From contig NZ_KE384547.1 in NCBI RefSeq assembly GCF_000426625.1, forward strand, positions 790,986 through 854,985: DNA of 64,000 bases, in the 5' to 3' direction. The DNA is from Psychrilyobacter atlanticus DSM 19335 (lineage in GTDB: Bacteria; Fusobacteriota; Fusobacteriia; Fusobacteriales; Fusobacteriaceae). Under the pieces are notes generated by a model. That model saw nothing but the letters and a program-made list of their open reading frames with translations. It ran no database searches and was not told the origin of the DNA. Both the position numbers and the translations under genes were made by a program. Positions 50,915-60,421 of this stretch are shown here, piece after piece; the stretch's first letter is position 1; the number at the start of each line of letters is the position of its first letter.

Positions 50915-51867
50915 ATAAAAAAATGAAAAAGCTTCTCATAATTTTATTGGTATTTAATATGTTTTTAGCATATAATACTATCAAAAAATTAGAAAAAGAA
51001 GTTGTTAATTTAAGTGATTTTACAGATTATTACACTGAATCAGAAGCAGATAACGGTGGTTATCAGCTACTTAGTTCGGACTTTAAAGTATATGAAAAAC
51101 AATATACTATTGTAAGTGAAGAAACACAAAAAGAATCAAAAAAGAGAGCAGAAATAACATATTATAAAGTACAATCTGGAGATACACTAGGTGGAATTGC
51201 CAATAAATTTGGGCAGTCACAGACTGTCTTAAAATACAACAATCCTAATATGGGAAAGTATTTAAAAATTGGAGAGAAACTTAAAATCACTAGAGGGAAT
51301 TCCATAACTTACAAGGTAGCTAAGGGAGATTCACTCTCGAAAATAGCTTCAAAGTTTGGAAAAACTGTAAGTGAATTAAAAACTACCAATAATTTAACGT
51401 CGAGTACAGTTCGTTTGAATCAAATGTTAATAATAAATAACCCAAAAGTAGATCTAGCTAGAATTACAAGAACCAAGAAAGGTTTCGATGTATATTGGCC
51501 AGTAGCATGGAAAGGTGTGACAAGTCCCTATGGTAGAAGATTCCATCCTGTATTAAAAAGATGGATAGGTCATATGGGAGTAGATTTAAGAGCTCATTAT
51601 GTAGATGTAAAAGCTTCGGAAAACGGAACTGTTACGTATGCAGGGTGGATGAGTGGATATGGTAAGATAGTTATTGTTAAGCACTCTAAAGGCTATGAAA
51701 CTAGATACGCGCATCTAAATAAGATAAAAGTAAAAAAAGGTCAGAGGGTAAATAGAGGTCAGCTTATTGCAGAAAGTGGGAAAACAGGACGGGTAACAGG
51801 TCCACATCTTCACTATGAGATAAGAAAATACGGGACTCCTGTAAATCCAATGAAATATTTTAAATAA
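50911..51867 (+). CDS. LysM and M23 peptidase domain cell-wall hydrolase
   Basis: 318 residues. An N-terminal signal anchor (about 5-22) puts the protein in the periplasm. Two LysM domains follow (YKVQSGDTLGGIANKFGQ near 88 and YKVAKGDSLSKIASKFGK near 131), then an M23 lysostaphin-like domain with HPVLKRWIGHMGVDLRA and HLHYEIRKYG supplying the zinc ligands. It should cut peptidoglycan cross-links or activate amidases, as NlpD/MepM types do. TTG start overlapping the rho stop, with AAAGGAG ten bases ahead. Confidence 0.92.
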   Translation: MNKKMKKLLIILLVFNMFLAYNTIKKLEKEVVNLSDFTDYYTESEADNGGYQLLSSDFKVYEKQYTIVSEETQKESKKRAEITYYKVQSGDTLGGIANKFGQSQTVLKYNNPNMGKYLKIGEKLKITRGNSITYKVAKGDSLSKIASKFGKTVSELKTTNNLTSSTVRLNQMLIINNPKVDLARITRTKKGFDVYWPVAWKGVTSPYGRRFHPVLKRWIGHMGVDLRAHYVDVKASENGTVTYAGWMSGYGKIVIVKHSKGYETRYAHLNKIKVKKGQRVNRGQLIAESGKTGRVTGPHLHYEIRKYGTPVNPMKYFK

Positions 51868-51890
51868 TCGCTGCCTAATGGTAGCATTTT

Positions 51891-51966
51891 GCCGCCTTAG
51901 CTCACTAGGTAGAGCAGTACCATGGTAAGGTAGAGGTAGCCGGTTCGACTCCGGCAGGTGGCACCA
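51891..51966 (+). tRNA. tRNA-Thr (anticodon GGT)
   Basis: A full cloverleaf: acceptor GCCGCCT pairs with AGGTGGC (one G-T), D arm GCTC/GAGC, anticodon loop ATGGTAA with GGT at 34-36, T arm GCCGG/CCGGC around TTCGACT, and an encoded CCA end. The anticodon stem GTACC/GGTAG has a G-G mismatch at its outer pair (27-43), which is unusual. It starts 24 bases after the M23 gene and ends in front of a terminator. Confidence 0.92.
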
Positions 51967-51979
51967 ATAAATAAATTTC

Positions 51980-52008
51980 AGAGCAGAACTCGCGTTCTGC
52001 TCTTTTTG
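51980..52008 (+). terminator. Terminator after tRNA-Thr
   Basis: AGAGCAGAAC pairs perfectly with GTTCTGCTCT around a four-base loop, then T5. Confidence 0.92.
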
Positions 52009-52023
52009 TTTTGCTAACAAAAT

Positions 52024-52056
52024 AAAAAAATCGAGGGAATTAACCCTCGATTTTTA
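52024..52056. terminator. Bidirectional terminator at the end of the lysine/ato region
   Basis: AAAAATCGAGGG and CCCTCGATTTTT form a perfect stem around AATTAA. It serves the minus-strand hydratase gene and also backs up the tRNA terminator. Confidence 0.88.
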
Positions 52057-52096
52057 ATAGTATAGAAAATTACACCAGTAAACATAATTATGCTTG

Positions 52097-52122
52097 TCTG
52101 GATGTAATGGTCACGTTGCTTT
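52097..52122 (+). repeat. CTGG-flanked hairpin repeat, copy 4 (diverged)
   Basis: CTGGATGTAATGGTCACGTTGC: same CTGG flank and TCA loop, but the first arm is changed and lengthened by one base. It touches the stop codon of the minus-strand hydratase gene. Confidence 0.6.
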
Positions 52123-52532
52123 TACGCCTTTGGAAGCATTACACTGGCCTCTCCATCGATTACCATCTTACCCTCTTGGTTTGTGCAGGTAGTTCTTAGG
52201 GTAGCTCTGTCGTTTCGTCCCTCTTTAAGGTCAACGATTTCAGCTTTAACTTCTAAAGTATCTCCTAAATAAACAGGAGCTAAAAATTTAACAGTCTGTC
52301 CTAAATATATAGTTCCTTCACCGGGAAATTTTGTTCCTAAAATAGATGAAATATAAGATACCCCTAACATTCCATGGGCTATTCTTTTTTTAAACATAGT
52401 AGTTTTAGCATACTCCTCATCTAAATGAACCGGGTTATGGTCTGTACTTACCTCTGCAAATTTTTCTACATCTATAGCTTCTACTATCTTATTAAAACTA
52501 TAAGAATCTCCGATTTTTAATGATTTTATCAT
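52122..52532 (-). CDS. MaoC-like hydratase (R-specific enoyl-CoA hydratase type)
   Basis: 136-residue hot-dog protein. The hydratase-2 motif is present in STDHNPVHLDEEYAKTTMFKKR and AHGMLGVSYIS, with the catalytic Asp and His in the DHNPVH segment. By family it would hydrate crotonyl-CoA to (R)-3-hydroxybutyryl-CoA or the reverse. It is the last gene of the ato group, with GGAGG before its ATG. It is not Kal, which is another hot-dog protein at 63643. Its role beside lysine fermentation is inferred. Confidence 0.85.
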   Translation of the reverse strand: MIKSLKIGDSYSFNKIVEAIDVEKFAEVSTDHNPVHLDEEYAKTTMFKKRIAHGMLGVSYISSILGTKFPGEGTIYLGQTVKFLAPVYLGDTLEVKAEIVDLKEGRNDRATLRTTCTNQEGKMVIDGEASVMLPKA

Positions 52533-52589
52533 ATTTAAACCTCCTATTAAAAGCCGCTTTCTCTCCTATAGAAAGAAAGCATGATATAT

Positions 52590-53249
52590 TTATAATTCCA
52601 TTACTTTTATATTATCTGCTAAGATCAGTTTTGCAGGTGTATTAGCTATTACATCTTCTACAGTATTATGTGGTCCGATCTCTTTTAGTAGTAAGCCATT
52701 AGAAGTTACCTCGATAACTGCCATCTCTGTGATAATCAAGTTAACCTGATTAGCAGCAGTTAGGGGCAATGTGCATAGAGGGAAGATTTTTGGTTTACCC
52801 TTTGCAGTATGTTCCATAGAAACTATTACTTTTTTAGCTCCTACAACAAGGTCCATAGCTCCTCCCATTCCAGGAACCATCTTTCCAGGAATTATCCAGT
52901 TAGCAAGGTTACCTTTTTCATCTACCTGCAATGCTCCTAGTACAGTCATGTCCACATGTCCCCCACGGATTACAGAAAAAGACATAGCAGAGTCAAAGAA
53001 TACTGCTCCATCTAAGGTAGTGATAGGCATTCCACCTGCATTAACTAGATCTTTAATCTCTTCTCCCTCTTTCGGAGCAGGACCTACTCCTAAGAGACCA
53101 TTTTCTGATTGAAATATAACATCCATATTCTCTGGAACATAGTTAGCAACTGCAGTAGGAAGACCTATACCAAGGTTAACTACATCTCCATCGTTCAATT
53201 CTTGTGCAACTCTCTTAGCAATAATTTCTCTAATTAATTTTTTATCCAT
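52590..53249 (-). CDS. atoA: Acetoacetate CoA-transferase subunit beta
   Basis: Catalytic subunit of the heterotetramer that moves CoA between butyryl-CoA (or acetyl-CoA) and acetoacetate. 219 residues. The active-site glutamate is in [12 protein letters not shown], preceded by [31 protein letters not shown] and [10 protein letters not shown] match the family. I chose ATG 53249 after AGGAAGTG; an in-frame GTG is at 53258. It overlaps the atoD end by eight bases. Confidence 0.94.
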   Translation of the reverse strand: MDKKLIREIIAKRVAQELNDGDVVNLGIGLPTAVANYVPENMDVIFQSENGLLGVGPAPKEGEEIKDLVNAGGMPITTLDGAVFFDSAMSFSVIRGGHVDMTVLGALQVDEKGNLANWIIPGKMVPGMGGAMDLVVGAKKVIVSMEHTAKGKPKIFPLCTLPLTAANQVNLIITEMAVIEVTSNGLLLKEIGPHNTVEDVIANTPAKLILADNIKVMEL

Positions 53250-53904
53250 TATAATCACTTCCTACGATATGATCTACAAAAATTCTAGGCGTAACAACCT
53301 CGTTTGGATTGATAGTACCCACTTCTACTATATTTTCAGCTTCTACTATAACTGTATCAGCAGCTGTAGCCATGAGAGGGTTAAAATTTCTAGCAGTATT
53401 TGCATAGATAATATTTCCTTTGGTATCTACAGTGTGTCCTAAAAGGATAGCAATATCCGCTCTAAGAGGTTTTTCTAAAAGAAATTGTTTCCCATCGACT
53501 TCTATTATTTCTTTTCCATCTGCAACTATAGTACCAAGACCAGTAGGAGTAAGAACTCCTCCTAAACCAGCACCTCCAGACCTTATTCTCTCAGCTAAAG
53601 TTCCTTGAGGAACTAACTCGACCTCGATCTCTTTTTCATTCATTTGTCTACCAGTTTCTGGATTTGTACCAATGTGTGATGTAATTACTTTTTTAACCAT
53701 ATTGTTATAGATAAATCTTCCAACACCACTATCTTTTATTCCTGTATCGTTAGATATGATAGTCAGATTTTTTACACCTTTTTTTATAATAGCATCTACG
53801 ATAGTATGAGGCGTTCCAGTACCTAAAAAACCTCCTACCATGATGGTCATTCCATCTTCTATTTTAGATACTGCATCTGCAACATCAATTATTTTCTTAG
53901 ACAT
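53242..53904 (-). CDS. atoD: Acetoacetate CoA-transferase subunit alpha
   Basis: Partner of AtoA, 220 residues. The CoA-binding loop [17 protein letters not shown] and [14 protein letters not shown] are in family position. In lysine fermentation this enzyme loads acetoacetate released by Kce with CoA from butyryl-CoA, freeing butyrate. The gene lies between atoE and atoA. Confidence 0.94.
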   Translation of the reverse strand: MSKKIIDVADAVSKIEDGMTIMVGGFLGTGTPHTIVDAIIKKGVKNLTIISNDTGIKDSGVGRFIYNNMVKKVITSHIGTNPETGRQMNEKEIEVELVPQGTLAERIRSGGAGLGGVLTPTGLGTIVADGKEIIEVDGKQFLLEKPLRADIAILLGHTVDTKGNIIYANTARNFNPLMATAADTVIVEAENIVEVGTINPNEVVTPRIFVDHIVGSDYNG

Positions 53905-53942
53905 AAACTTGTTTCCCCCTTTTTTATTTTAAGATATTAAAT

Positions 53943-55334
53943 TTATAGAAACATTAAAACCAGTGAAATTATAGCACCGGAATAAATAAGTACTACCAAA
54001 CAATAACCCATTATATCTTTAGCACCTAAGCCTGCAATACCAAGAGCAGGAAGAGCCCAAAATGGTTGTATCATGTTTGTCCATGCATCTCCCCAGGCTA
54101 TTGCCATGGCAGTTTTTGCTGCTGGAATACCAAGAGCAGCACCGGCAGGCATCATTATCGGAGCCTGAACTGCCCATTGACCTCCACCAGATGGGACAAA
54201 GAAATTAACAATCCCAGCACTTAAAAAAGTAAAGAAAGGGAAAGTTGTTTCAGTGGAAATATTAACAAACATGTTTGACATAGCTCCTGCCAGAGAAATT
54301 CCTTCAGGTCCTTTTCCAACCATAATACCCATTATTCCAGCGTAAAAAGGAAATTGAAGTATTATTCCTGCGGCACCCTTGGAAGCTTCTTTGATTGCAT
54401 TTAAAAATCTATGAGGTGTACCGTGTAAAAGAATTGCTGTAAATAAGAACACAAAATTAACTATGTTTAAGTTTAATGCAAACCCATTTTTCATAAAGTA
54501 CGAAACAATATAAGTATAGCCCATTATTCCCAAAAGTAAGGAAACAGTTTTACTGTTTTCTATTTTTTCTGCTGGAGTCATATCAGCGAAATTTAGTTTT
54601 TCTTCTGGAACCTCTATAAGCAGATCGTTATCTATCGTTATGACATCATCTTTTTTAGGATGCATAGCCCTATTAACAAAGGGTAAAGTGATAAAAAGTA
54701 CGACTAATATAATCAGGTTAGTGGTTGAAAAAATAGTCATAGATGTAGGGATTGCTTCTGTAATAGCTCCTGCTGTTGCACCTTTTAAATCTCCGCCAGA
54801 CGCAAGTTTTAGAGGTATTGAAGCAGATAATCCTCCATGCCAAACTAAAAATCCAGTATATGCAGAAGCAATTAATAACCTGTAGTCTACACCTTTGACT
54901 TTTTTAGCAATTTCTTTAGCAAATATAGCCCCAATTACAAGACCAAATCCCCAATTTATAAAAGAGGCTAAGACAGAAACTACAGTAACTCCTATTATAG
55001 CTTGAGATGGATTTTTTAATTTACTGGCCATAAACGATAAGGTTCTTTTAAAGAATGGAGAACTAGCCATAGTATGTCCTGTAACTAACACTAGTGCCAT
55101 CTGCATAGCAAAAGATAATAGACTCCAAAATCCATTGGTCCAGTTATTGATAATAGACATAGGAGATTGTTTAGTAATAGGGATTGCAATTAAAAAAACT
55201 ATAAATGTTAAGATGGCACAAAATATAAATGGATCAGGCAGATATTTTTGTATTAATATTACACATAAATTTGTAAATTTTTCAAAGATATTTTTTTGTC
55301 TAATAGTTGTTTCTTTAGCTGCGGTTTTATTCAT
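53943..55334 (-). CDS. atoE: Short-chain fatty acid transporter, AtoE family
   Basis: Inner-membrane protein of 463 residues with about twelve hydrophobic segments. The AtoE family pattern is visible in GFWSLLSFAMQMALVLVTGH, WGFGLVIGAIFAKEIAKK and FFVPSGGGQWAVQAP. It probably carries butyrate, acetoacetate or related acids out or in. AAAGGAG precedes its start; it opens the ato group about 200 bases after kamE, behind a terminator. Confidence 0.92.
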   Translation of the reverse strand: MNKTAAKETTIRQKNIFEKFTNLCVILIQKYLPDPFIFCAILTFIVFLIAIPITKQSPMSIINNWTNGFWSLLSFAMQMALVLVTGHTMASSPFFKRTLSFMASKLKNPSQAIIGVTVVSVLASFINWGFGLVIGAIFAKEIAKKVKGVDYRLLIASAYTGFLVWHGGLSASIPLKLASGGDLKGATAGAITEAIPTSMTIFSTTNLIILVVLFITLPFVNRAMHPKKDDVITIDNDLLIEVPEEKLNFADMTPAEKIENSKTVSLLLGIMGYTYIVSYFMKNGFALNLNIVNFVFLFTAILLHGTPHRFLNAIKEASKGAAGIILQFPFYAGIMGIMVGKGPEGISLAGAMSNMFVNISTETTFPFFTFLSAGIVNFFVPSGGGQWAVQAPIMMPAGAALGIPAAKTAMAIAWGDAWTNMIQPFWALPALGIAGLGAKDIMGYCLVVLIYSGAIISLVLMFL

Positions 55335-55429
55335 AGAATCTACTCCTTTTAAATTAAAAAATTAATAAAAGATTTCAAATTTCTACGAAAAACTCTAAGT
55401 TTTATGAAAAAAGATAGGAAGAACTTACC

Positions 55430-55463
55430 GGAAAAAAGTAACAAGAAAAAATTCTTGTTACTT
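55430..55463 (-). terminator. Terminator after kamE
   Basis: AAGTAACAAGAA and TTCTTGTTACTT pair perfectly. On the minus strand the stem runs into TTTTTCC, so it ends the kam transcript and separates it from atoE. Confidence 0.85.
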
Positions 55464-55539
55464 AATCTTTATATTTTTTTATTTTTTAAAAAAGTTCTGG
55501 CTAAATTTATTAGCGTAATTCGTAGTTAAACGTTTTTAA

Positions 55540-56328
55540 TTACACCATCTCTCTTTTGACCATCTCTTCTACAACAAAGGTTGCTACATCATCTGCATAT
55601 TTTCCAGGACCAAAACCAGCATCATAACCTAATTCTTTGGCTAGTTCATGGGAGATTCTAGGACCACCAGCAATAAGGATAACCTTATCTCTGATTCCCT
55701 CAGCTTCCATCAATTCCACTAGGTGAGTCAAATTTTGAATATGGATATTTTTTTGAGTAACTGTTTGAGAAACTAATAGTGCATCAGCTTTTAATTCAAT
55801 TGCTTTTTTGATAAATTCCTCATTTTCTACTTGAGAACCTAAATTATAAGCTTCTATCCCTTTATATCTTTCCAGACCATAGTGACCAGCATATCCCTTC
55901 ATATTCATAACAGCATCTATTCCTACTGTATGAGCGTCAGTTCCTGTACTAGCTCCTACGATAACTACATCTCTTTTGATATTTTCACTAATAAAGTTTT
56001 GTACTCCATACATATCCATAGTTTCTATGTCTACTGTTTCTACATGGATCTCGTCATAATCTACAGTGTGATTCAATGATCCGTATACTACATAGAATGA
56101 GAAGTGAGTGTCTAATGCCCCATAATGAGAAACCGCTGGTTCAGATATTCCCATTTTTTTGGCTAACTCTTTAGCTGCTTCAGCACCTTTTTCATCGGCA
56201 GGAACTGGTAGAGTCAAACTAATCTGTACCTTTCCATCATTCATGGTATCCCCATAAGGTTTTAATTTTTTTAAGTCTAACGTAGTATCAAAACTTTTAT
56301 CTTCAGTTGAATATAATCCTCCACTCAT
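55540..56328 (-). CDS. kamE: Beta-lysine 5,6-aminomutase beta subunit
   Basis: B12- and PLP-binding subunit, 262 residues. The D-x-H-x2-G motif (DAHTVG) gives the cobalt-ligand histidine H133, and K144 (NMKGYAGHYGLERY) is the PLP lysine; both numbers match the characterised enzymes exactly. The C-terminal Rossmann part holds LLVSQTVTQKN and ILIAGGPRIS. With KamD it moves the terminal amine of beta-lysine to give 3,5-diaminohexanoate. Its start overlaps the kamD stop by one base. Confidence 0.97.
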   Translation of the reverse strand: MSGGLYSTEDKSFDTTLDLKKLKPYGDTMNDGKVQISLTLPVPADEKGAEAAKELAKKMGISEPAVSHYGALDTHFSFYVVYGSLNHTVDYDEIHVETVDIETMDMYGVQNFISENIKRDVVIVGASTGTDAHTVGIDAVMNMKGYAGHYGLERYKGIEAYNLGSQVENEEFIKKAIELKADALLVSQTVTQKNIHIQNLTHLVELMEAEGIRDKVILIAGGPRISHELAKELGYDAGFGPGKYADDVATFVVEEMVKREMV

Positions 56329-57887
56329 TACTTGTCACCTCCAACCATCAATTCTATAAATGGATTAAAATATGTAGTATCCTTTACAAATACGCCGTTT
56401 AATCCTTTTCCACCATCAATAGGTCTCTTTATACCTGCAAATTTACCTTTTTGAAGAGTATCAAACATTCCAGTTGTTTCAATCTCTTTGATTAAATCTC
56501 TACCTTTTTCAAGAACTTCCTTAGCACGATTTACAATCATTCCATCTTTTTTAAATGTTATTTCAGAACCAAAATCTTTCATATTTTTAAAGATATATTG
56601 AGCGTTATCGATTGCTAGAGCCCTGTCAGACATAAATGGAGTATGGATAGCCTCAGTCATCATTCCCATAAGGTGAAGTCTTTGTCCGGTCATAATAGTT
56701 ACCATATTAAATAGAGCATCCTGTACATGGCCTTTGAAGATATCTCCAGTCATAAATTTTGTAGGAGGCATATATTTTAATGGTGCCTTTGGAAATATTT
56801 CTCTAGCCATTTGAGCTTGAGATAGTTCGAGTAAGAATCCATTTTCTGTATCTGGGTGGATCTCAAATGCATGTCCTAATCCTTGTTGTTCTTCAGGCAA
56901 ATTAGCAAGAAGTGCAAATTGTTCATTTATAAATTGAGAAGCGAGGACAGTATGAGCTTCCTCTATTGCATCTGCTGTAGTAAGGTAGTTATCTTCTCCA
57001 GTATTAATGATTACTCCTGCAAATCCATTTATTATTCTAGAGAAATATTGGTCTACAAATGTTCTCTTCATATTGATATCTCTAAATAAAATTCCATAAA
57101 GTGCATCGTTTAACATTACATCAAGTCTTTCAAAGGCTCCCATAGCAGCTATCTCAGGCATACATAGACCAGAGCAATAGTTACAGAGTCTGATATATCT
57201 TCCTAATTCCTCTCCTACTTCATCCAGTGCTTTTCTCATTATTCTAAAGTTTTCCTGAGTAGCTAATGTTCCACCAAAGCCCTCTGTGCTGGCTCCAAAA
57301 GGTACATAGTCCAGTAAACTCTGACCTGTACTTCTGATAACGGCAATAATATCTGCCCCTTGCTTGGCAGCTGCTACAGCTTGAGTTACATCTTCATATA
57401 TATTTCCAGTAGCCACAATAAGGTATAAAAGCGGCCCTGTTTTATCTCCAAATCTTTCTAAATAAGATTCTCTATCCTTTCTGTTGTTTGCAATTTTATC
57501 TGTATTTTCACGAGCAATTTTATCTATAGCTAATTTTATTTCAAAAGCATCATGGGTAGATATCTTTCCTAGATTTAAATCACCGTTAGACACCTTTTCA
57601 GCAATCTCTTGAGGAGAAAGGCCTGTTTCTACCATGGCATTTCCGATATAGTGGGAAACTCCTAAAGTAAGGTTTCCTTCTTTTTCAATATGTTCTACCA
57701 CTATGTTTGGCAGTGGTACTTCAAATTTGTCGATCCCGTCGATCCCAAGTAAACGACAGATTGTTCTCTCTACCGATACTGTAGAGTGGTCATCTATATA
57801 AGTTTGTACGTCTATGGCGATATTTCTAGCTGATTTTCTAGCATCTGCCACTACATCCCAATCTAAGTGTAATTTTGAATCCTGCAT
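56328..57887 (-). CDS. kamD: Beta-lysine 5,6-aminomutase alpha subunit
   Basis: Large subunit, 519 residues, a TIM barrel that houses adenosylcobalamin and substrate. Typical segments include DWDVVADARKSARNIA, LRLCNYCSGLCMPEIA-like region (RLCNYCSGLCMPE) and PPTKFMTGDIFKGHVQDA. GGAGG stands before its ATG. It lies between kamE and kamC. The enzyme needs B12, which ties in with the cobalamin uptake genes in this window. Confidence 0.96.
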   Translation of the reverse strand: MQDSKLHLDWDVVADARKSARNIAIDVQTYIDDHSTVSVERTICRLLGIDGIDKFEVPLPNIVVEHIEKEGNLTLGVSHYIGNAMVETGLSPQEIAEKVSNGDLNLGKISTHDAFEIKLAIDKIARENTDKIANNRKDRESYLERFGDKTGPLLYLIVATGNIYEDVTQAVAAAKQGADIIAVIRSTGQSLLDYVPFGASTEGFGGTLATQENFRIMRKALDEVGEELGRYIRLCNYCSGLCMPEIAAMGAFERLDVMLNDALYGILFRDINMKRTFVDQYFSRIINGFAGVIINTGEDNYLTTADAIEEAHTVLASQFINEQFALLANLPEEQQGLGHAFEIHPDTENGFLLELSQAQMAREIFPKAPLKYMPPTKFMTGDIFKGHVQDALFNMVTIMTGQRLHLMGMMTEAIHTPFMSDRALAIDNAQYIFKNMKDFGSEITFKKDGMIVNRAKEVLEKGRDLIKEIETTGMFDTLQKGKFAGIKRPIDGGKGLNGVFVKDTTYFNPFIELMVGGDK

Positions 57888-57950
57888 ATCTTTACCTCCA
57901 AAGCTACCCTTTCCCCCTTGAGATACTCTCTCCTTTAGAAGGATGAGGGA

Positions 57951-59393
57951 TTAGTATAAATTTTTTATTATGTCTTTTAAATTCTCATCGATTCCAATTA
58001 GTGCTGCTACATTGAGTGCATCTTTTGGAACTTCAAAGTTAGAATGAATCTTTTCTATGGAATAATCCATATGTTTTTGGATCAGAGAGATTGAATTCTG
58101 ATTATTCAGATCAATCTTTCTTTTTAAACTGTCAAAATCTATATTCTTTAATCCGACAACCTGATAGTGAGGAGTCGAATCGTCCACTACACCATCATAG
58201 TGAGTTGCCATGATTGAAAAACTATCAAAGTTTTTCATATAGTTGGATAATCCCTTTACAAATTTTTTACCTTCACTTGGGTTGGTACCCCGAGCAAATT
58301 CATCCAGTGCAATAAATCCCTTGTCATAAGTTGTAAGACATCCTGTAATCTCCCTGAGTTTCATTATTTCAGCTCCAAAACTACTGAGTCCTTTGGAAAC
58401 GTCTTGAATATCGTCGGATAAAAACTGTATAAACTTTAAGATAGGTATAGTTGCATGATCTGAAAAAACATAAAATCCCATTTGGGCCAGGATCAGATTA
58501 AGGGTAAGGGTTTTTAAAATAACACTTTTCCCTCCCATATTAGCTCCTGTTAAGATAGTATTACCATTTTTTAATAGGATATCTAATTTTTGAAATTCTT
58601 GGTTTTTAACCTTTAAAGTTTCTAAAATTTCTGGATTAAACATCCCGATAAATTCGATGTGTTCACCTATTTTAGGCCTGTTAGCTCCATATTTTATAGC
58701 AAGTTTTGCTTTAGCCAAGGTAAAGTCAATATCTTTAATTTTATCGATATCGATAAGGATATCGGAAGTATAAGAGACTAATTGTTTGCTTATATCTATT
58801 TTGACTTCAGATTCTTCACAATTTTCTAGAACAACAATCTCTCTTCTTTCTTCCTTTAGTCTTATCTGTAATTCGTTATCTGTAGTTGAAAAGATTAGTT
58901 TTTCAATCTCTGATTTTTTATCTCTGATAGTTTTTAATTTTTCTGAATATTCGTTATAGATATGGAAGGTAGGGATTTTTTTTGATCCCGGGTCTAAAAT
59001 ATCTACAATGGGACTTAGATCAACAAGGTGAAAATCTTTTAAAAATATATCGTTTGAGATACTTTTAATCTCCATAAAGATCATAGTATTTATCTTTAAT
59101 TCGAATAACTCAACCTCATCTAAAATTTTTCCTTTTTGAAGATTAAAAACTATATTGGATATATTTTTTAATTTCATAAGGAGAAGCTCTATCTTCTGGA
59201 TCTCTCTTTTATTCTGCTGACACCTGTCTATAAAAAATTCCAAATGATTGAAAATTTCTTCTAAAATCTCAGCTTCCTCTATGGGAACAATATCTCTTTT
59301 CTTTTGGTTACCATATGGAGATATTGTAGTCAGATTATTTGTGAGATATTCCAACCCAATTTTTTCTCTGTTTTTAAGATCAAGGTATCTCAT
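57951..59393 (-). CDS. kamC: KamC, MutS-like ATPase (aminomutase reactivase component)
   Basis: 480 residues with a MutS-type ATPase domain in the C-terminal half: Walker A LTGANMGGKSVILK, and ALDEFARGTNPSEGKKF with MATHYDG as Walker B and switch. The N-terminal half is helical and lacks the mismatch-binding domain of MutS. Proteins of this kind occur only beside kamDE (or ornithine aminomutase) and are annotated as part of a reactivase that exchanges damaged cobalamin. It overlaps kamB by four bases, with GGAGGAG ahead. Confidence 0.9.
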   Translation of the reverse strand: MRYLDLKNREKIGLEYLTNNLTTISPYGNQKKRDIVPIEEAEILEEIFNHLEFFIDRCQQNKREIQKIELLLMKLKNISNIVFNLQKGKILDEVELFELKINTMIFMEIKSISNDIFLKDFHLVDLSPIVDILDPGSKKIPTFHIYNEYSEKLKTIRDKKSEIEKLIFSTTDNELQIRLKEERREIVVLENCEESEVKIDISKQLVSYTSDILIDIDKIKDIDFTLAKAKLAIKYGANRPKIGEHIEFIGMFNPEILETLKVKNQEFQKLDILLKNGNTILTGANMGGKSVILKTLTLNLILAQMGFYVFSDHATIPILKFIQFLSDDIQDVSKGLSSFGAEIMKLREITGCLTTYDKGFIALDEFARGTNPSEGKKFVKGLSNYMKNFDSFSIMATHYDGVVDDSTPHYQVVGLKNIDFDSLKRKIDLNNQNSISLIQKHMDYSIEKIHSNFEVPKDALNVAALIGIDENLKDIIKNLY

Positions 59394-60421
59394 AGTTCTC
59401 CTCCTACAACATCTACAACATCTATATCTATAGATGTTTTTAATAGTTCACAAAATTTTTCACTCTCAAATGAATATCCATAAGGGGATGTGGGATTACA
59501 GGTCAAATACAGGAGATTAATACTGTCTAGGACCTCTAATTTGACTGGTATCATAGATAATTTATGATACATATTAGAATCTATAAAAATTTTTGTTCCA
59601 TCTTCTATAACGATCGTAAAACTTTTAAACAACTCTCTATTTTGTATGATAGATTCTATCAATCCCTTGGATACAGCACCTCCTAAAACTAAATATTTGT
59701 GATTAGGTTTGACTGCATCGACTATCTCCCTATGAGAATTAAGGGAAGTAGGGAGGTCTAAGACCTCTATATTTGATTGGGTATCTACAAATCCAATCTT
59801 CCCTGTTTTTAATATCTCTCTGGTTAAATCTGCTATGTTATCAGAACATTTTGGTAACTGTAACATTTTTACATTATGACTGCTTTCTTCCACTACCTTT
59901 GTAAGATCAGGGGAAAAACTAGCTCCAGTAGCCAATATAGAGGCCTCTGAAACTAAATTTCCTGCACTGCCTTTTCGACTCAGTGCACCATCAATGAGGA
60001 CTAAGTCACACCCAAAATCTAACATAAGATCTCTTACTTTTATGAGAGCGGAATTGTAGGAGGGACCAGCCACATCTACAAATCCATTGCTTAAAGCTCT
60101 CATAATTATTATTTCACCCATAGGGGTAGAGATACCTGTGGCAGCTAAAATTTCCTTTGTTATATCACATTTACAAAGTAAATTTTTAGCTGTAGCAACT
60201 ATACTGCCCTTTTCCACATAGATTTTAGGTTTATGTGTATTAGTCACTCTGTCACAGTCTTCACCATCACGTCCAATAGAAGTGAGGCCGATAACTTTAG
60301 TTCCCTTTAAATTTTTTAATATATAATTTAAAGTGGTAGTTTTCCCTGAGTTTTTTTCCATCCCTATAATAGATATACTATTATAGGGGAGTAGGGAAGT
60401 AATCATTTTCTTAGTGTTCAT
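59390..60421 (-). CDS. kamB: KamB, P-loop protein (aminomutase reactivase component)
   Basis: 343 residues with an N-terminal P-loop ISIIGMEKNSGKTTTLNYI and a GPSYNSAL/LVLIDGALSRKGSAG region. It lies between kamA and kamC, as in other lysine-fermenting genomes, and is regarded as the partner of KamC in keeping B12-dependent KamDE active. The start is uncertain: the ATG at 60421 and a TTG at 60439 both lie within the kamA end. The mechanism is not demonstrated by the sequence. Confidence 0.87.
   Translation of the reverse strand: MNTKKMITSLLPYNSISIIGMEKNSGKTTTLNYILKNLKGTKVIGLTSIGRDGEDCDRVTNTHKPKIYVEKGSIVATAKNLLCKCDITKEILAATGISTPMGEIIIMRALSNGFVDVAGPSYNSALIKVRDLMLDFGCDLVLIDGALSRKGSAGNLVSEASILATGASFSPDLTKVVEESSHNVKMLQLPKCSDNIADLTREILKTGKIGFVDTQSNIEVLDLPTSLNSHREIVDAVKPNHKYLVLGGAVSKGLIESIIQNRELFKSFTIVIEDGTKIFIDSNMYHKLSMIPVKLEVLDSINLLYLTCNPTSPYGYSFESEKFCELLKTSIDIDVVDVVGGEL

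Noticed and set aside
52122-52532. Second copy of 3-aminobutyryl-CoA ammonia-lyase
   Set aside because: The DHNPVH hydratase-2 motif marks it as MaoC-like, while the Kal pattern is found at 63643-64000.
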